Assembly (NCBI GenBank): GCA_046314755.1
Contig: JBKDBG010000036.1
Span: forward strand, 1-14,787
Direction: 5' to 3'
DNA from: UBA6183 sp046314755
GTDB lineage: Bacteria > Bacteroidota > Bacteroidia > UKL13-3
DNA: 14,787 bases
The translations under genes were made by a program, and so were the position numbers. The notes under the pieces were generated by a model. It was given only the letters and a program-made list of their open reading frames with translations, searched no databases and had not been told where the DNA came from. Of the stretch, positions 1 to 9,100 are shown piece by piece (the stretch's first letter is position 1; the number at the start of each line of letters is the position of its first letter).

Positions 1-134
1 GCTTAATGGAATGTTACACGGCAGCTATTCCATTCTTCAGAAATTCATTTGCAGGAGATTTATTTTACACTACCATTTTATTTGGCGGTTATTACCTAAT
101 ACAAATAAATGCTCCAAAATTGGTGCAAGAATAA
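1..134 (+). CDS. C-terminal end of a DUF6580-like integral membrane protein (partial, 5' end outside window)
   Basis: The third forward frame is open from the left edge to a TAA at 132-134 and gives the last 43 residues of a protein. The piece contains a short run resembling IPFFRNSFAGDLFYT followed by a hydrophobic stretch with FGGYYL. From memory this matches the C-terminal end of the DUF6580 family, small multi-pass membrane proteins that resemble the substrate-binding subunit of ECF vitamin transporters; the substrate is unknown. The stop is followed 25 bases later by a strong hairpin, so this is probably the last gene of its transcript. The other two frames across this stretch give no recognisable protein. 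The assignment rests on a short fragment, so the frame is more certain than the family. Confidence 0.6.
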   Translation, partial: LMECYTAAIPFFRNSFAGDLFYTTILFGGYYLIQINAPKLVQE

Positions 135-158
135 TTTCTCAAAACTCAATATATTTAT

Positions 159-197
159 GAAGGCGGCCGATATTTTATATCGGCCGCCTTCGTTTTA
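159..197 (+). terminator. Rho-independent terminator after the DUF6580-like gene
   Basis: A perfect 15-bp inverted repeat (159-173 with 177-191, loop TTT) has a GC-rich core GGCGGCCG and is followed by GTTTTA. The T run lies only on the plus-strand side, so it should stop transcription coming from the left-edge gene and insulate the large gene that starts at 413. Confidence 0.85.
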
Positions 198-305
198 TCC
201 TTACTTTAAACTTGTACCCTAATGAATTAATCGTTTTTTGAAACGTTAATTTTACACCATTTTCTATTTATTAATCAATGAATTGACAAAACAATTATTC
301 ATTAG

Positions 306-336
306 ATTTCATTAATTTTTAAAATTTCATTAATTT
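306..336. repeat. Short direct repeat in the leader of the large secreted-protein gene
   Basis: The 13-mer ATTTCATTAATTT occurs at 306-318 and again at 324-336, an 18-bp period, within the AT-rich 220-bp region between the terminator and the start codon at 413. No good TTTG/TAnnTTTG promoter was found here: TAATTTAG at 361-368 and TAGATTTC at 303-310 are the nearest -7 look-alikes, each one mismatch from consensus. The repeat may be a regulatory site or simply low-complexity sequence. Confidence 0.4.
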
Positions 337-412
337 CAGTCGCGGTTTTTAACCCCTTTTTAATTTAGGGTCTGAAAACGTAAATTCCATACCAAAACTT
401 AATACTACTTAT

Positions 413-3400
413 ATGAATATTTCTTTACAAACAAATTTAAAAGGCATGCTAATGGGGATAACGAGCCTATTCACATTGAGCGCAGCACTGGCACAAATAT
501 CCGTGACCACAACAAATTCATTTTTAAACAATAACGGAAACGGTGGGGTAACATTTAATTTGCAAAACACCAATAACTTCCCAATTATTATCACAGAAAT
601 TGAGGGCGTTTGCGGAGCTGCCGGATTGCAGCCAGCCGAATTCCATTTTAACAACTCTCCTGTGAATGGAGCACCGGCAAGTATTAGCCCCGCTGCCGGT
701 TGGACTTTAGTGGCAGCTACTAACGTAAACGTGGTTACAGGCAATAGTACAACAACAGCAACTATACCTTTATTTACAGGTTTATCATTTGTGGTTCCGG
801 CTAATACAACAATAGGTATGTATGTTTATGTAAACGGACAACGTTACTTTACACATCCGGGAGGTACAACTACTGACTCAGCGAGCGGTGTTAGAATCAT
901 AAGTGGAACTAATATTAGTTATGGAGGCGGTGCTCCACCAACGGTAGGCACATTTACACCAAGAGCATGGATAGGCACAATAAAATTCGTTCCCGCCATT
1001 GCTTGTTCGAGTAATCCAACCGCTGGAAATGCAACAACCAGTATGAACATTGCTTGTGCCAATCAAAATTTTATTTTATCCCTGGCAAATGATTCTATTC
1101 GTCAAAACCTAACCTACCAATGGCTTTCGAGTACAGGTGCCAACGGTCCATGGACGATATTACCTAATGATACAACCCGAAATGTAACCGAAAATCAAAC
1201 AGCAAGCAGATGGTACAGATGCGTGGTGCGTTGTGGAAGTAACCCCGACACTTCAACTGCAGTTTTGGTTACCACACCAACCACAAGTTACAGTGGAAAT
1301 TATACTGTTAATCCAACTTTGCCTCAAAGTGCAACCAACTTTCAAAATTTACGCGATTTAGTTGCCTCATTAACCTGTGTTGGTGTATCCGGGCCTGTTA
1401 CAATTGATGTGGCTCCCGGAATCACCTTAAATGGAAGCATCGCTTTTGGAAACATTACAGGAACATCGGCTACGAATACTATTACCATAAACGGACATGG
1501 AGCAACCATTTCCAGTGCTGCAACACCTGTAGTAACTTTTTCGGGTTCAAGGTTTATTACTTGGGACAGTTTGAATGTTCTTGGTTCAGGAAACTTCACC
1601 GGGTTTGGCATTCATATTGGAAATATTTCAGAACGAATCACCATAAGCAACAGCAACATCAATGTTGGAATGAACACAACTGCCACCAGTAATGCAGGTA
1701 TTGTTATTTCCGGCTCAACCACAGCTGCTATAACAGCAGGTAACAACGGACGTTACATTACCATCAACAACAATAACATTGTTGGAGGTTATTACGGAAT
1801 AAGTATGATAGGTGCAGCTTCTTATCAAAATGCATTCGGTAACATTATTACCAATAACACCATCAGTAATTTTTACTTCTATGGAATTTATTTGGCAAAT
1901 ACGGACACAACCTTAATTGCAAATAATGATATTAATAGAATAAGTAGAGCTACAATTAGTACTTTTTATGGCATTTACGGTACAACCACGCGTAAATCAA
2001 TGATTTATTCAAACAAAATACATGATGCGGGTATTGGAAGTTATACTGCCTACCCGATTTGGTTTGCAACATCCTTGAACAGCATCGGACATGAAACGGA
2101 AATTATCAATAATGCGATTTGGAATATTAATTCAACAGGTCTCATATATGGACTTTACTTCTCTTCAAGTACAACCGGCTTCAAAATATGGCACAATACG
2201 GTAAACCTAACCACAGATGCCGGATCAGGAACTGTTCGTGCAGCATTTTTCGCTGCCGCACCCAATAGTGTAAATTTTAGAAACAATATTTTAAGGGTTT
2301 ATGGAAGTGGCACAGGCACCAAACATATTATTTATGTAACAACCACATCTGCAAGTTTTGCCTCTTTTCATAACGTGTTGAATATGGCTGCAACTGCCGG
2401 AACCAATCATATTGGATTTTGGTCTGCCAATAGAACGTCATTAGCCGACTGGAGGGCTGCCAGTCTTCAAGATACCAATTCTGTAAACACGAATCCTGTT
2501 TATTTTGATGAGGCAAACGGGGTGCTTTTACCAATGAGTTCTGTTATCGATAATTTAGGAACACCTGTTGGTGTGACTAATGATATTATGGGTGCCGCTA
2601 GATCTATCACAACCCCGGATATAGGTGCTTATGAATTTGTAGGCGTGAATAATGACTTAATTCTAAGCAATCCGCAATTGGTTTATGCTAGTGGATGCAA
2701 CAATAACAATGACACCCTTAAGGCAACAATAACCAACTCATTAGGGTCACTACTTGATTTTTCAACAACTCCGGTAAGTATCAATTGGAGAATTACAGGG
2801 CCGGTTTCTGATTCAGGGGTATTTACCATTTCAAACGGCACTTTGGGGGTTGGTAACAATATGGTTGTAAACGTTTCAAACACAATCAACCGAACCGTAA
2901 CCGGAAATTATACAGCAAAACTTTATTTAGGAACTTCCTTGAATAACAACTTGGCTCTAAACGATACAGTTGTTACAAGCAGCCGACCAGCTTATAGCGG
3001 TTCAATTACTGTTGGTGCAGGAAACTTCCCTAATCTGCAAGTTGCGCTCGATTCATTGGCTCAAAGTGGTGTATGTGGACCTGTTACGATTAATATTCCG
3101 GCTAATCAACCAATATTCAATGGAAATATTCATATCAGAAATATCCCGGGAGTATCAGCAACTAAAAATGTAATCATCAACGGCAATGGAAATACCATTC
3201 AGAGCAGTGTGTCTCCTGTAGTGCGCATCAGTTCTGCCAGATTTATTATCATTGACAGTTTAAACATCAATGCTGCGACCGGAGCAAATGTTTTTGGTGT
3301 ACATATCGGTACTCAATCTGAGTTTGTTACCATAAGAAAATCTACCATTAATTTAGGTATTACGTCAACTGCAACAACATCTGCCGGTATTGTTGTTTCG

Positions 3401-6058
3401 GGATCACCTACATCTGCAACCACTGATGGTAATAATGCGAAAAATATCACTATTGATAACAACAACATCATAGGAGGATATTACAGCATAATTATGGTTG
3501 GTCAACCAAGTTATTTAAACAACTCCGGACACATTATTACCAATAATAAATGTACAGATTTTCATTTTTACGGCATTTATTTGAATGACGTTGATACTGC
3601 TGTTGTTGCGAACAATGAAATTTCGCGTCCGGCACGTGCCGCTGTATCTACCCTATATGGTATTTACCTCAATCAAAGTAGAAACGTAAAAATTAGATAT
3701 AACAGGATATTTAACACAGGAACGGGAAATTATGCTGCTTACCCGATATATATATCAATAAGTGTAAACAGCGTAGGTTTCCCTACAGAAATTATAAATA
3801 ATGCGATTTATAACATTAATACCAGCGGTACACTTTACGGCATTTATCTTTTAGGAACCAGAGAAAGAATAAATGTATATCACAATACGGTGGTGTTGCA
3901 TCCTACAACAAGTGCGGGCGCTATCAGAGGAATTTTTATGAGTACTGCTCCGAACTTCCATGATGTAAAAAACAACATTATCAGTATTCAGGGTGCTGCA
4001 TCAGGAATAAAATATTGCATTTATGTAACCACCCCTTCGCTTAGTTATACTGCCAATAAGAACGTGTTCCACATTGGAACAACAGGGGGAACCAACAATA
4101 TTGGTTTCTGGGGTGCAGATATGAGTTCTTTAGCAAACTGGATTGCAGCCACAAATCAAGATTCACAATCGGTATCATTTAATCCGGTTTTTGTTGATTT
4201 GAACAACAACAATATTATTCCTCAATCAGGTAATATTGACAACATTGGATTACCGTTGGGTTTAACTGTTGACTTAGCAGGTGCAACACGTTCGACAACA
4301 ACACCTGATGTGGGGGCTTTAGAGTTTACAGGATTATCAGGTGATTTATCACTTGTTTCTGCTTCTCTCAAGCGTTCGAGTGTATGCTACAGCAATGCAG
4401 ATACCGTTAAACTAACCTTAAGAAACTTAATTGGTACGACAGTTGATTTTGCCTTAAATCCCACAACACTTGTTTGGGAAGTAACAGGCCCAATTAATAC
4501 TACCGATAGTATAGTATTAACAAATGGAACCGTTGCTCAGGGAGCTTCGGCAGAATACTTTATGACAAACGTTAATATGTCAACCCCGGGCAGCTACAGC
4601 TTAAGAGCATATGTTCGCCCGAATGCTGTTAATACCATTATTAATAATGACACACTTTATAATGCAGCAAATATTTCCGTGCAACCGATTATCAGTGTTA
4701 CCCCAAAAACAGCAACAGCCATTAACGCAACAGATAGCTTTAACTTAAGGGCATCATCGCCTCTCTTTGCTTCAAGTAATCCTATTATCACGGAAATAAG
4801 CCACTTCAAAACTACTGTAGGCGCTCCTGTTGGAGGTTGGCCAACCTATTTAATAGCTGATGATTATATTGAAATAACCGGTGTTCCAAATTCCGACCTA
4901 TCCGGATTTACTTTAGAGGAATGGAACGGAACAACAATTCAACATACAGTTACATTCCCTACAAATACCTTGTTCGGACCCAATGGAACGATGGTAGTTG
5001 CAACGGGGCAACTAGGAGCCAGTGTTCCTTCACCAGCCAACTTTTATTATCATTCGGGCAACACAGCTACACACGGATCTACAACTGTTATGGGATATAT
5101 CCTTAAAAATCCGGGTGGTACAATTGTGGATGCAGTTGTTTATGGTGCAATGTCATTCCCTGTAGCAGCCGGTGTTACACCAACCATTTGGACCGGCACA
5201 ACTCCTGCTGTTTCAAGTTCGGGAAATCGTTTAAATGGCCCGGACAATAATACTGCTACCAATTGGATTAATTCAGGTACTTCACCTCAAGATCCTAATG
5301 TATTAAATACCAATGTACCGCTTCCACAGCCTTCAAACATGACCGGATTTAATTGGTACTTTTTAGGCAACCCAATTGATACAAACGCAACGATAAAAGT
5401 AGGCCCATACACTACTCCTGGCATTTACAGATATGTTGCAGTTTATACCAATACTTGTGGCACTTTTACCGATACTGTTACCATAACTGCAGCTGCAACT
5501 GTTCCGGTTACATTAACCAAGTTTGAAGGTAAATTAATGAATAATGATGCCTTATTAACTTGGAGTACCGCTGCTGAGAAAAACAACGATTACTTCTTGG
5601 TTCAAAAATCAAATGACGGTGTTCATTATACCAATGTCGGAAAAGTAAAAGGCATTGGAAACAGCAATCAATTAAATACCTATTCATTTATTGAAGAAAG
5701 TGCATTTACAAATCGTAACGGTTCAATCTATTACAGATTAATTCAAGTTGATTATAACGGAGCAAAAACAACCAGTCAATCAATCGTGCTTTCTAACCTT
5801 AATAATGATTTAGGATTGATTGTTTATCCTAATCCATCACATGGGGTGTTCACATACATTTTCAACAGTGAATATGAAGGTAACGTAAACATCAACATCA
5901 CTAATACCCTTGGTGTGGTAGTGTATGAAAAGAAAGCAATAGCAAGCACAGGTGCAAATGAACTATCACTTGAGGCTGAATTACCGAACGGAATGTATGT
6001 GATGACCTTGGAATTAAATGGTCAAAAACAAACCACAAGGTTGTTGATTCAAAAATAA
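413..6058 (+). CDS. Giant T9SS-secreted protein: duplicated beta-helix modules, lamin-tail-like domain, type A sorting domain
   Basis: The 1,881-residue product has a Sec signal peptide (1-28, cleavage after ALA, next residue Q). Domains in order: beta-sandwich of the kind common at the N-terminus of Bacteroidota surface proteins (about 29-190); Ig-like domain with TYQWLSS (about 192-290); Asn/Thr-rich right-handed parallel beta-helix ending in IGAYEF (293-742); CARDB-like beta domain (about 745-857); second beta-helix ending in VGALEF (861-1304); second CARDB-like domain (about 1308-1422); lamin-tail-like domain (about 1457-1630, with PIITEI, DYIEI and LSGFTLEEW); FN3-like segment from VPVTLTKFEG (1697-1799); T9SS type A sorting domain from LGLIVYPNPSHG (1800-1881). 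The ATG at 413 is chosen because the signal peptide begins there; as usual in this phylum there is no Shine-Dalgarno. No catalytic domain is evident, so an adhesive or structural surface role is inferred, with polysaccharide binding or lyase activity of the helices as an alternative. It converges on another T9SS cargo gene. Confidence 0.93.
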   Translation: MNISLQTNLKGMLMGITSLFTLSAALAQISVTTTNSFLNNNGNGGVTFNLQNTNNFPIIITEIEGVCGAAGLQPAEFHFNNSPVNGAPASISPAAGWTLVAATNVNVVTGNSTTTATIPLFTGLSFVVPANTTIGMYVYVNGQRYFTHPGGTTTDSASGVRIISGTNISYGGGAPPTVGTFTPRAWIGTIKFVPAIACSSNPTAGNATTSMNIACANQNFILSLANDSIRQNLTYQWLSSTGANGPWTILPNDTTRNVTENQTASRWYRCVVRCGSNPDTSTAVLVTTPTTSYSGNYTVNPTLPQSATNFQNLRDLVASLTCVGVSGPVTIDVAPGITLNGSIAFGNITGTSATNTITINGHGATISSAATPVVTFSGSRFITWDSLNVLGSGNFTGFGIHIGNISERITISNSNINVGMNTTATSNAGIVISGSTTAAITAGNNGRYITINNNNIVGGYYGISMIGAASYQNAFGNIITNNTISNFYFYGIYLANTDTTLIANNDINRISRATISTFYGIYGTTTRKSMIYSNKIHDAGIGSYTAYPIWFATSLNSIGHETEIINNAIWNINSTGLIYGLYFSSSTTGFKIWHNTVNLTTDAGSGTVRAAFFAAAPNSVNFRNNILRVYGSGTGTKHIIYVTTTSASFASFHNVLNMAATAGTNHIGFWSANRTSLADWRAASLQDTNSVNTNPVYFDEANGVLLPMSSVIDNLGTPVGVTNDIMGAARSITTPDIGAYEFVGVNNDLILSNPQLVYASGCNNNNDTLKATITNSLGSLLDFSTTPVSINWRITGPVSDSGVFTISNGTLGVGNNMVVNVSNTINRTVTGNYTAKLYLGTSLNNNLALNDTVVTSSRPAYSGSITVGAGNFPNLQVALDSLAQSGVCGPVTINIPANQPIFNGNIHIRNIPGVSATKNVIINGNGNTIQSSVSPVVRISSARFIIIDSLNINAATGANVFGVHIGTQSEFVTIRKSTINLGITSTATTSAGIVVSGSPTSATTDGNNAKNITIDNNNIIGGYYSIIMVGQPSYLNNSGHIITNNKCTDFHFYGIYLNDVDTAVVANNEISRPARAAVSTLYGIYLNQSRNVKIRYNRIFNTGTGNYAAYPIYISISVNSVGFPTEIINNAIYNINTSGTLYGIYLLGTRERINVYHNTVVLHPTTSAGAIRGIFMSTAPNFHDVKNNIISIQGAASGIKYCIYVTTPSLSYTANKNVFHIGTTGGTNNIGFWGADMSSLANWIAATNQDSQSVSFNPVFVDLNNNNIIPQSGNIDNIGLPLGLTVDLAGATRSTTTPDVGALEFTGLSGDLSLVSASLKRSSVCYSNADTVKLTLRNLIGTTVDFALNPTTLVWEVTGPINTTDSIVLTNGTVAQGASAEYFMTNVNMSTPGSYSLRAYVRPNAVNTIINNDTLYNAANISVQPIISVTPKTATAINATDSFNLRASSPLFASSNPIITEISHFKTTVGAPVGGWPTYLIADDYIEITGVPNSDLSGFTLEEWNGTTIQHTVTFPTNTLFGPNGTMVVATGQLGASVPSPANFYYHSGNTATHGSTTVMGYILKNPGGTIVDAVVYGAMSFPVAAGVTPTIWTGTTPAVSSSGNRLNGPDNNTATNWINSGTSPQDPNVLNTNVPLPQPSNMTGFNWYFLGNPIDTNATIKVGPYTTPGIYRYVAVYTNTCGTFTDTVTITAAATVPVTLTKFEGKLMNNDALLTWSTAAEKNNDYFLVQKSNDGVHYTNVGKVKGIGNSNQLNTYSFIEESAFTNRNGSIYYRLIQVDYNGAKTTSQSIVLSNLNNDLGLIVYPNPSHGVFTYIFNSEYEGNVNINITNTLGVVVYEKKAIASTGANELSLEAELPNGMYVMTLELNGQKQTTRLLIQK
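1289..2983 (+). repeat. Tandem module copy 1 (beta-helix plus CARDB-like unit)
   Basis: Residues 293-857 of the large secreted protein. The unit opens with YSGNYTV, includes a GPVTIDV strand, runs through the helix coils (FGIHIG, NAGIVISGS, GGYYGISMIG, FYFYGIYL, EIINNAIWNIN), closes with PDIGAYEF, and continues as a CARDB-like domain with SGCNNNNDTLK. Each element has a counterpart in the same order in copy 2, about 568 residues later. Confidence 0.85.
2993..4680 (+). repeat. Tandem module copy 2 (beta-helix plus CARDB-like unit)
   Basis: Residues 861 to about 1422. Elements matching copy 1 in order are YSGSITV, GPVTINI, FGVHIG, SAGIVVSGS, GGYYSIIMVG, FHFYGIYL, EIINNAIYNIN, PDVGALEF and SSVCYSNADTVK. 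The copies are clearly homologous but diverged along their whole length, so the duplication is old and kept by selection rather than a recent tandem amplification. Confidence 0.85.
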
Positions 6059-6082
6059 TTTGAGTGATTCAATCCTTCATAA

Positions 6083-6120
6083 AAAAGGCTGTTGCAATTA
6101 AGCAACAGCCTTTTCTTTTT
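6083..6120. terminator. Bidirectional terminator between the two convergent T9SS cargo genes
   Basis: A 13-bp perfect stem (6083-6095 with 6102-6114, loop AATTAA) is flanked by a run of six A on the left (6081-6086) and TTTTCTTTTT on the right. Each strand therefore has a U tract after the hairpin. It lies between stops at 6058 (+) and 6136 (-), so it can end both transcripts. Confidence 0.9.
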
Positions 6121-6135
6121 ATTGTCGGTTTCAAT

Positions 6136-9100
6136 TTATCGATGAAGTATTTTATTCCAAAATACTGCCCCGTCTTTTTCAATACTAATTAAATAAACCC
6201 CAGGTACAAATCCTTCGGTATCCAAACTCACTTCCGATAAACCTGTAGCATAATCCATTGATTTTATGAGTTGCCCAAGCTGATTATAACATTTTACTTG
6301 TAATGATTTTTGGGCCGGAGCCTGTAATTCAATAAACAACTTTCCTTCTACCGGATTAGGATAAAGTTTAAAGTGTGATTCAAAATTCATATCAAGCCCT
6401 GTAGCAAATCCAATTTGTACGTTCGCTTCTTTCATCAAACCAACACAACCGAAAACATTGGTTTCTCTAACCATTACTTTCCCGGTTCCTGCTTTTCCCC
6501 AAGTTACCGAAATGGTTGAAGTAGTTCCACCACTTGTTTGTGTACCGCCTATCACCGTCCAATTAAATATTGAACCATTTGTTCCTTGTACCGTATAGTT
6601 ATGTGCTTCTTGACTTCTCACTTCTACAGCCCCCAAAACATTTCCGGTTTGTGGAGCAGGATTTACAGTTATGTTTTTGATGGATTCATTGGATGTACAA
6701 CCCGACTTGGTTACTTTAACCGTGTAATCACCGGTGTTAACAGTTGATGCGTTACGGATGATAATATTTTGTGTAGTAGCTCCAAAACCTGCAGGTCCGG
6801 CCCACTCATATAATCCTCCATTTAAGAAAGAGGCAAACAACATAATACTATCTCCTGAACATGCACTTCCTGCAACGGGTAAACTAGTTATTGAAGGAGG
6901 GTTTGGAATCGGATTAACTTGAACTTGCGTGGTGCCGGGCTTAGAAATACAACCCTGATCAATCAGCATCACTTCATATAAACCGGCTTGATTCGCTGTG
7001 ATATTATTTATAATTGGAGTACGATCCGTTGACACAAAATTATTCGGACCTTTCCAACTGTATACCATTCCGGGTGCTAAATCAGTGCTTAATGTTACCG
7101 AACCTCCAACACAAGCCGCACCGCTGTTTGTAGCTGCTGGTGCAGCAGGAAGTTGCTTAATGGAAACGGTGGTTGCTGCAGGTAAAGAAGAACAACCATT
7201 AACAATGGCTTCTACTTGATATGTTCCACTTTGATTCAACGGAATTTTATTGATTATAGGATTTTGCTGGAAACTTACATATCCATTCGGACCGCTCCAT
7301 TTATACGAGGCTCCTGCAATGGAAGTAGAAGTTAATTGCACAGTTCCATCTTCACAAACCTCACCGCTGTTTCCGGCAACCGGACTGTTAGGCACAGGTT
7401 TTAAAAACAGATTATAAGAAGCCGGTTGAGAGGTGCAACCAGAGTCGCTAACGGTTACCGTATAATTTCCAACATTGGTATTGTTTGCATTAGGTAAAAT
7501 GGGTTGAGCCAAGTTTGAACTAAAATTGTTTGGCCCTGACCAATTAAATTGCCTGTTTAATCCTGTAGTATTGGATGAAGCAAAAAAACGGATAGTATCA
7601 CCTGTACAAACAGGTGAATTACCATTAACAGAAGGAGGCATTGGTACACGCCTAACCATAACTTGATAATTTGCTGTATTTGAATTGCCGCAACCTTGCA
7701 CATTAACATACACACTGTATTGTCCGGCTTTTAAGGTGCTTGCATTATTAATAAAAGGGTTTTGGTTGTTTGATGTGAATCCGTCAGGTCCACTCCAAAA
7801 ATAGGTTGCGCCATTAATGGTACTTGCATTTAATTGTAAATTACTGCCTTCGCAAACCGGTGCATTGGAAGTGATGGTAGGCATGGCCGGTAAACTATTT
7901 ACGATAACGGTAGTACCTCCGGCTGATGATACAGCACAACCCGGGGTAATTGCCGTAACGGTATATAAACCAGCTTTGGTAGAATCAACATTGAGTATAC
8001 TTGGGTTTTGCACATTGGCTGTAAATCCGTTTGGTCCACTCCAATTGTAAGTAGCTCCTGATATAGCACCTGCATTTAATTGTAATGTTTGACTCGGACA
8101 TAATGGACCATTATTGGTTACAACGGGTGTTGGTGTGTTCGTTGATATTTGCACATTTACATTTCCGGGAACAGATGCACATCCATTTACTGTAGCCACT
8201 ACACTGTATGTTCCGGAATGAAACAATAACACACTGTCGCGAGTTGGATTTTGAAGGGTTGAATTAAAATTAGCAGGACCACTCCATTGATACGTAGCAT
8301 TGTTTACCGGAGTGGCCGTTAAGCTCAGTGTTTGCCCTACGCATAATGGCGCATTGGAAGAAACCACCGGTGTAGCAGGAATAGGATTAACTGTTACACT
8401 TGTATTTGCCGGGGCCGATGTACAACCATTTACATTTACTGTAACCGAATAGGTTCCTGCAAACAATAAGGTTGAACTTAAACGCACAGGATTTTGTTGT
8501 GAAGAAATAAATCCGTTTGGTCCTATCCAATTATAAGTTGCTCCTTGCACATTGGTGGTATTTAACTGCAAATTATCACCAACACAAATTGGAGCATTGT
8601 TTGATGCAACCGGTGCTTGTGGTAATGATTTGATTACAACTTGAGTATGATACGGTCCAATTGTTCCGCAACCCGGAGAAGTTACCGTTACGCTGTATAT
8701 TCCCGTATCGCCCATACTTACGTTACTTTTTACAGGGTTGATGTTGGTTGAACTGAAATTATTAGGTCCGGTCCAGCTGTATGTTGCACCGGGAATATTA
8801 CTTATGCTTAGCACGAGTTGTTGACCTTCACAAATCGGACCATTATTTGAAGCAACAGGAGTATTGATTACACTAACAGAAGCCGTGCTTACGGCCGAAG
8901 TGCATTGACCCATAATCACCACACAGTTATAATTACCTTGGCTTAAAATACCCATATTGGTTACAGTAGGGTTGCGTTGATTCGATGTAAAACCATTGGG
9001 CCCTGTCCAATAATAGCCTGTTGCACCAGGAACTGAATCGCAAGTGAGTTGTAAGGTTGAACCTATACATAGCGGAGTATTGCTGGAAACCACAGGCGGT

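Noticed and set aside
2970..3173. Plus-strand 67-residue frame inside the giant beta-helix gene
   Set aside because: It is an overlapping frame within strong coding sequence of the second module and resembles nothing.
6649..9096. Repeat array considered as CRISPR or satellite DNA
   Set aside because: The period is about 245 nt, it is in frame, and it is diverged at the nucleotide level. It encodes Ig-like protein domains.
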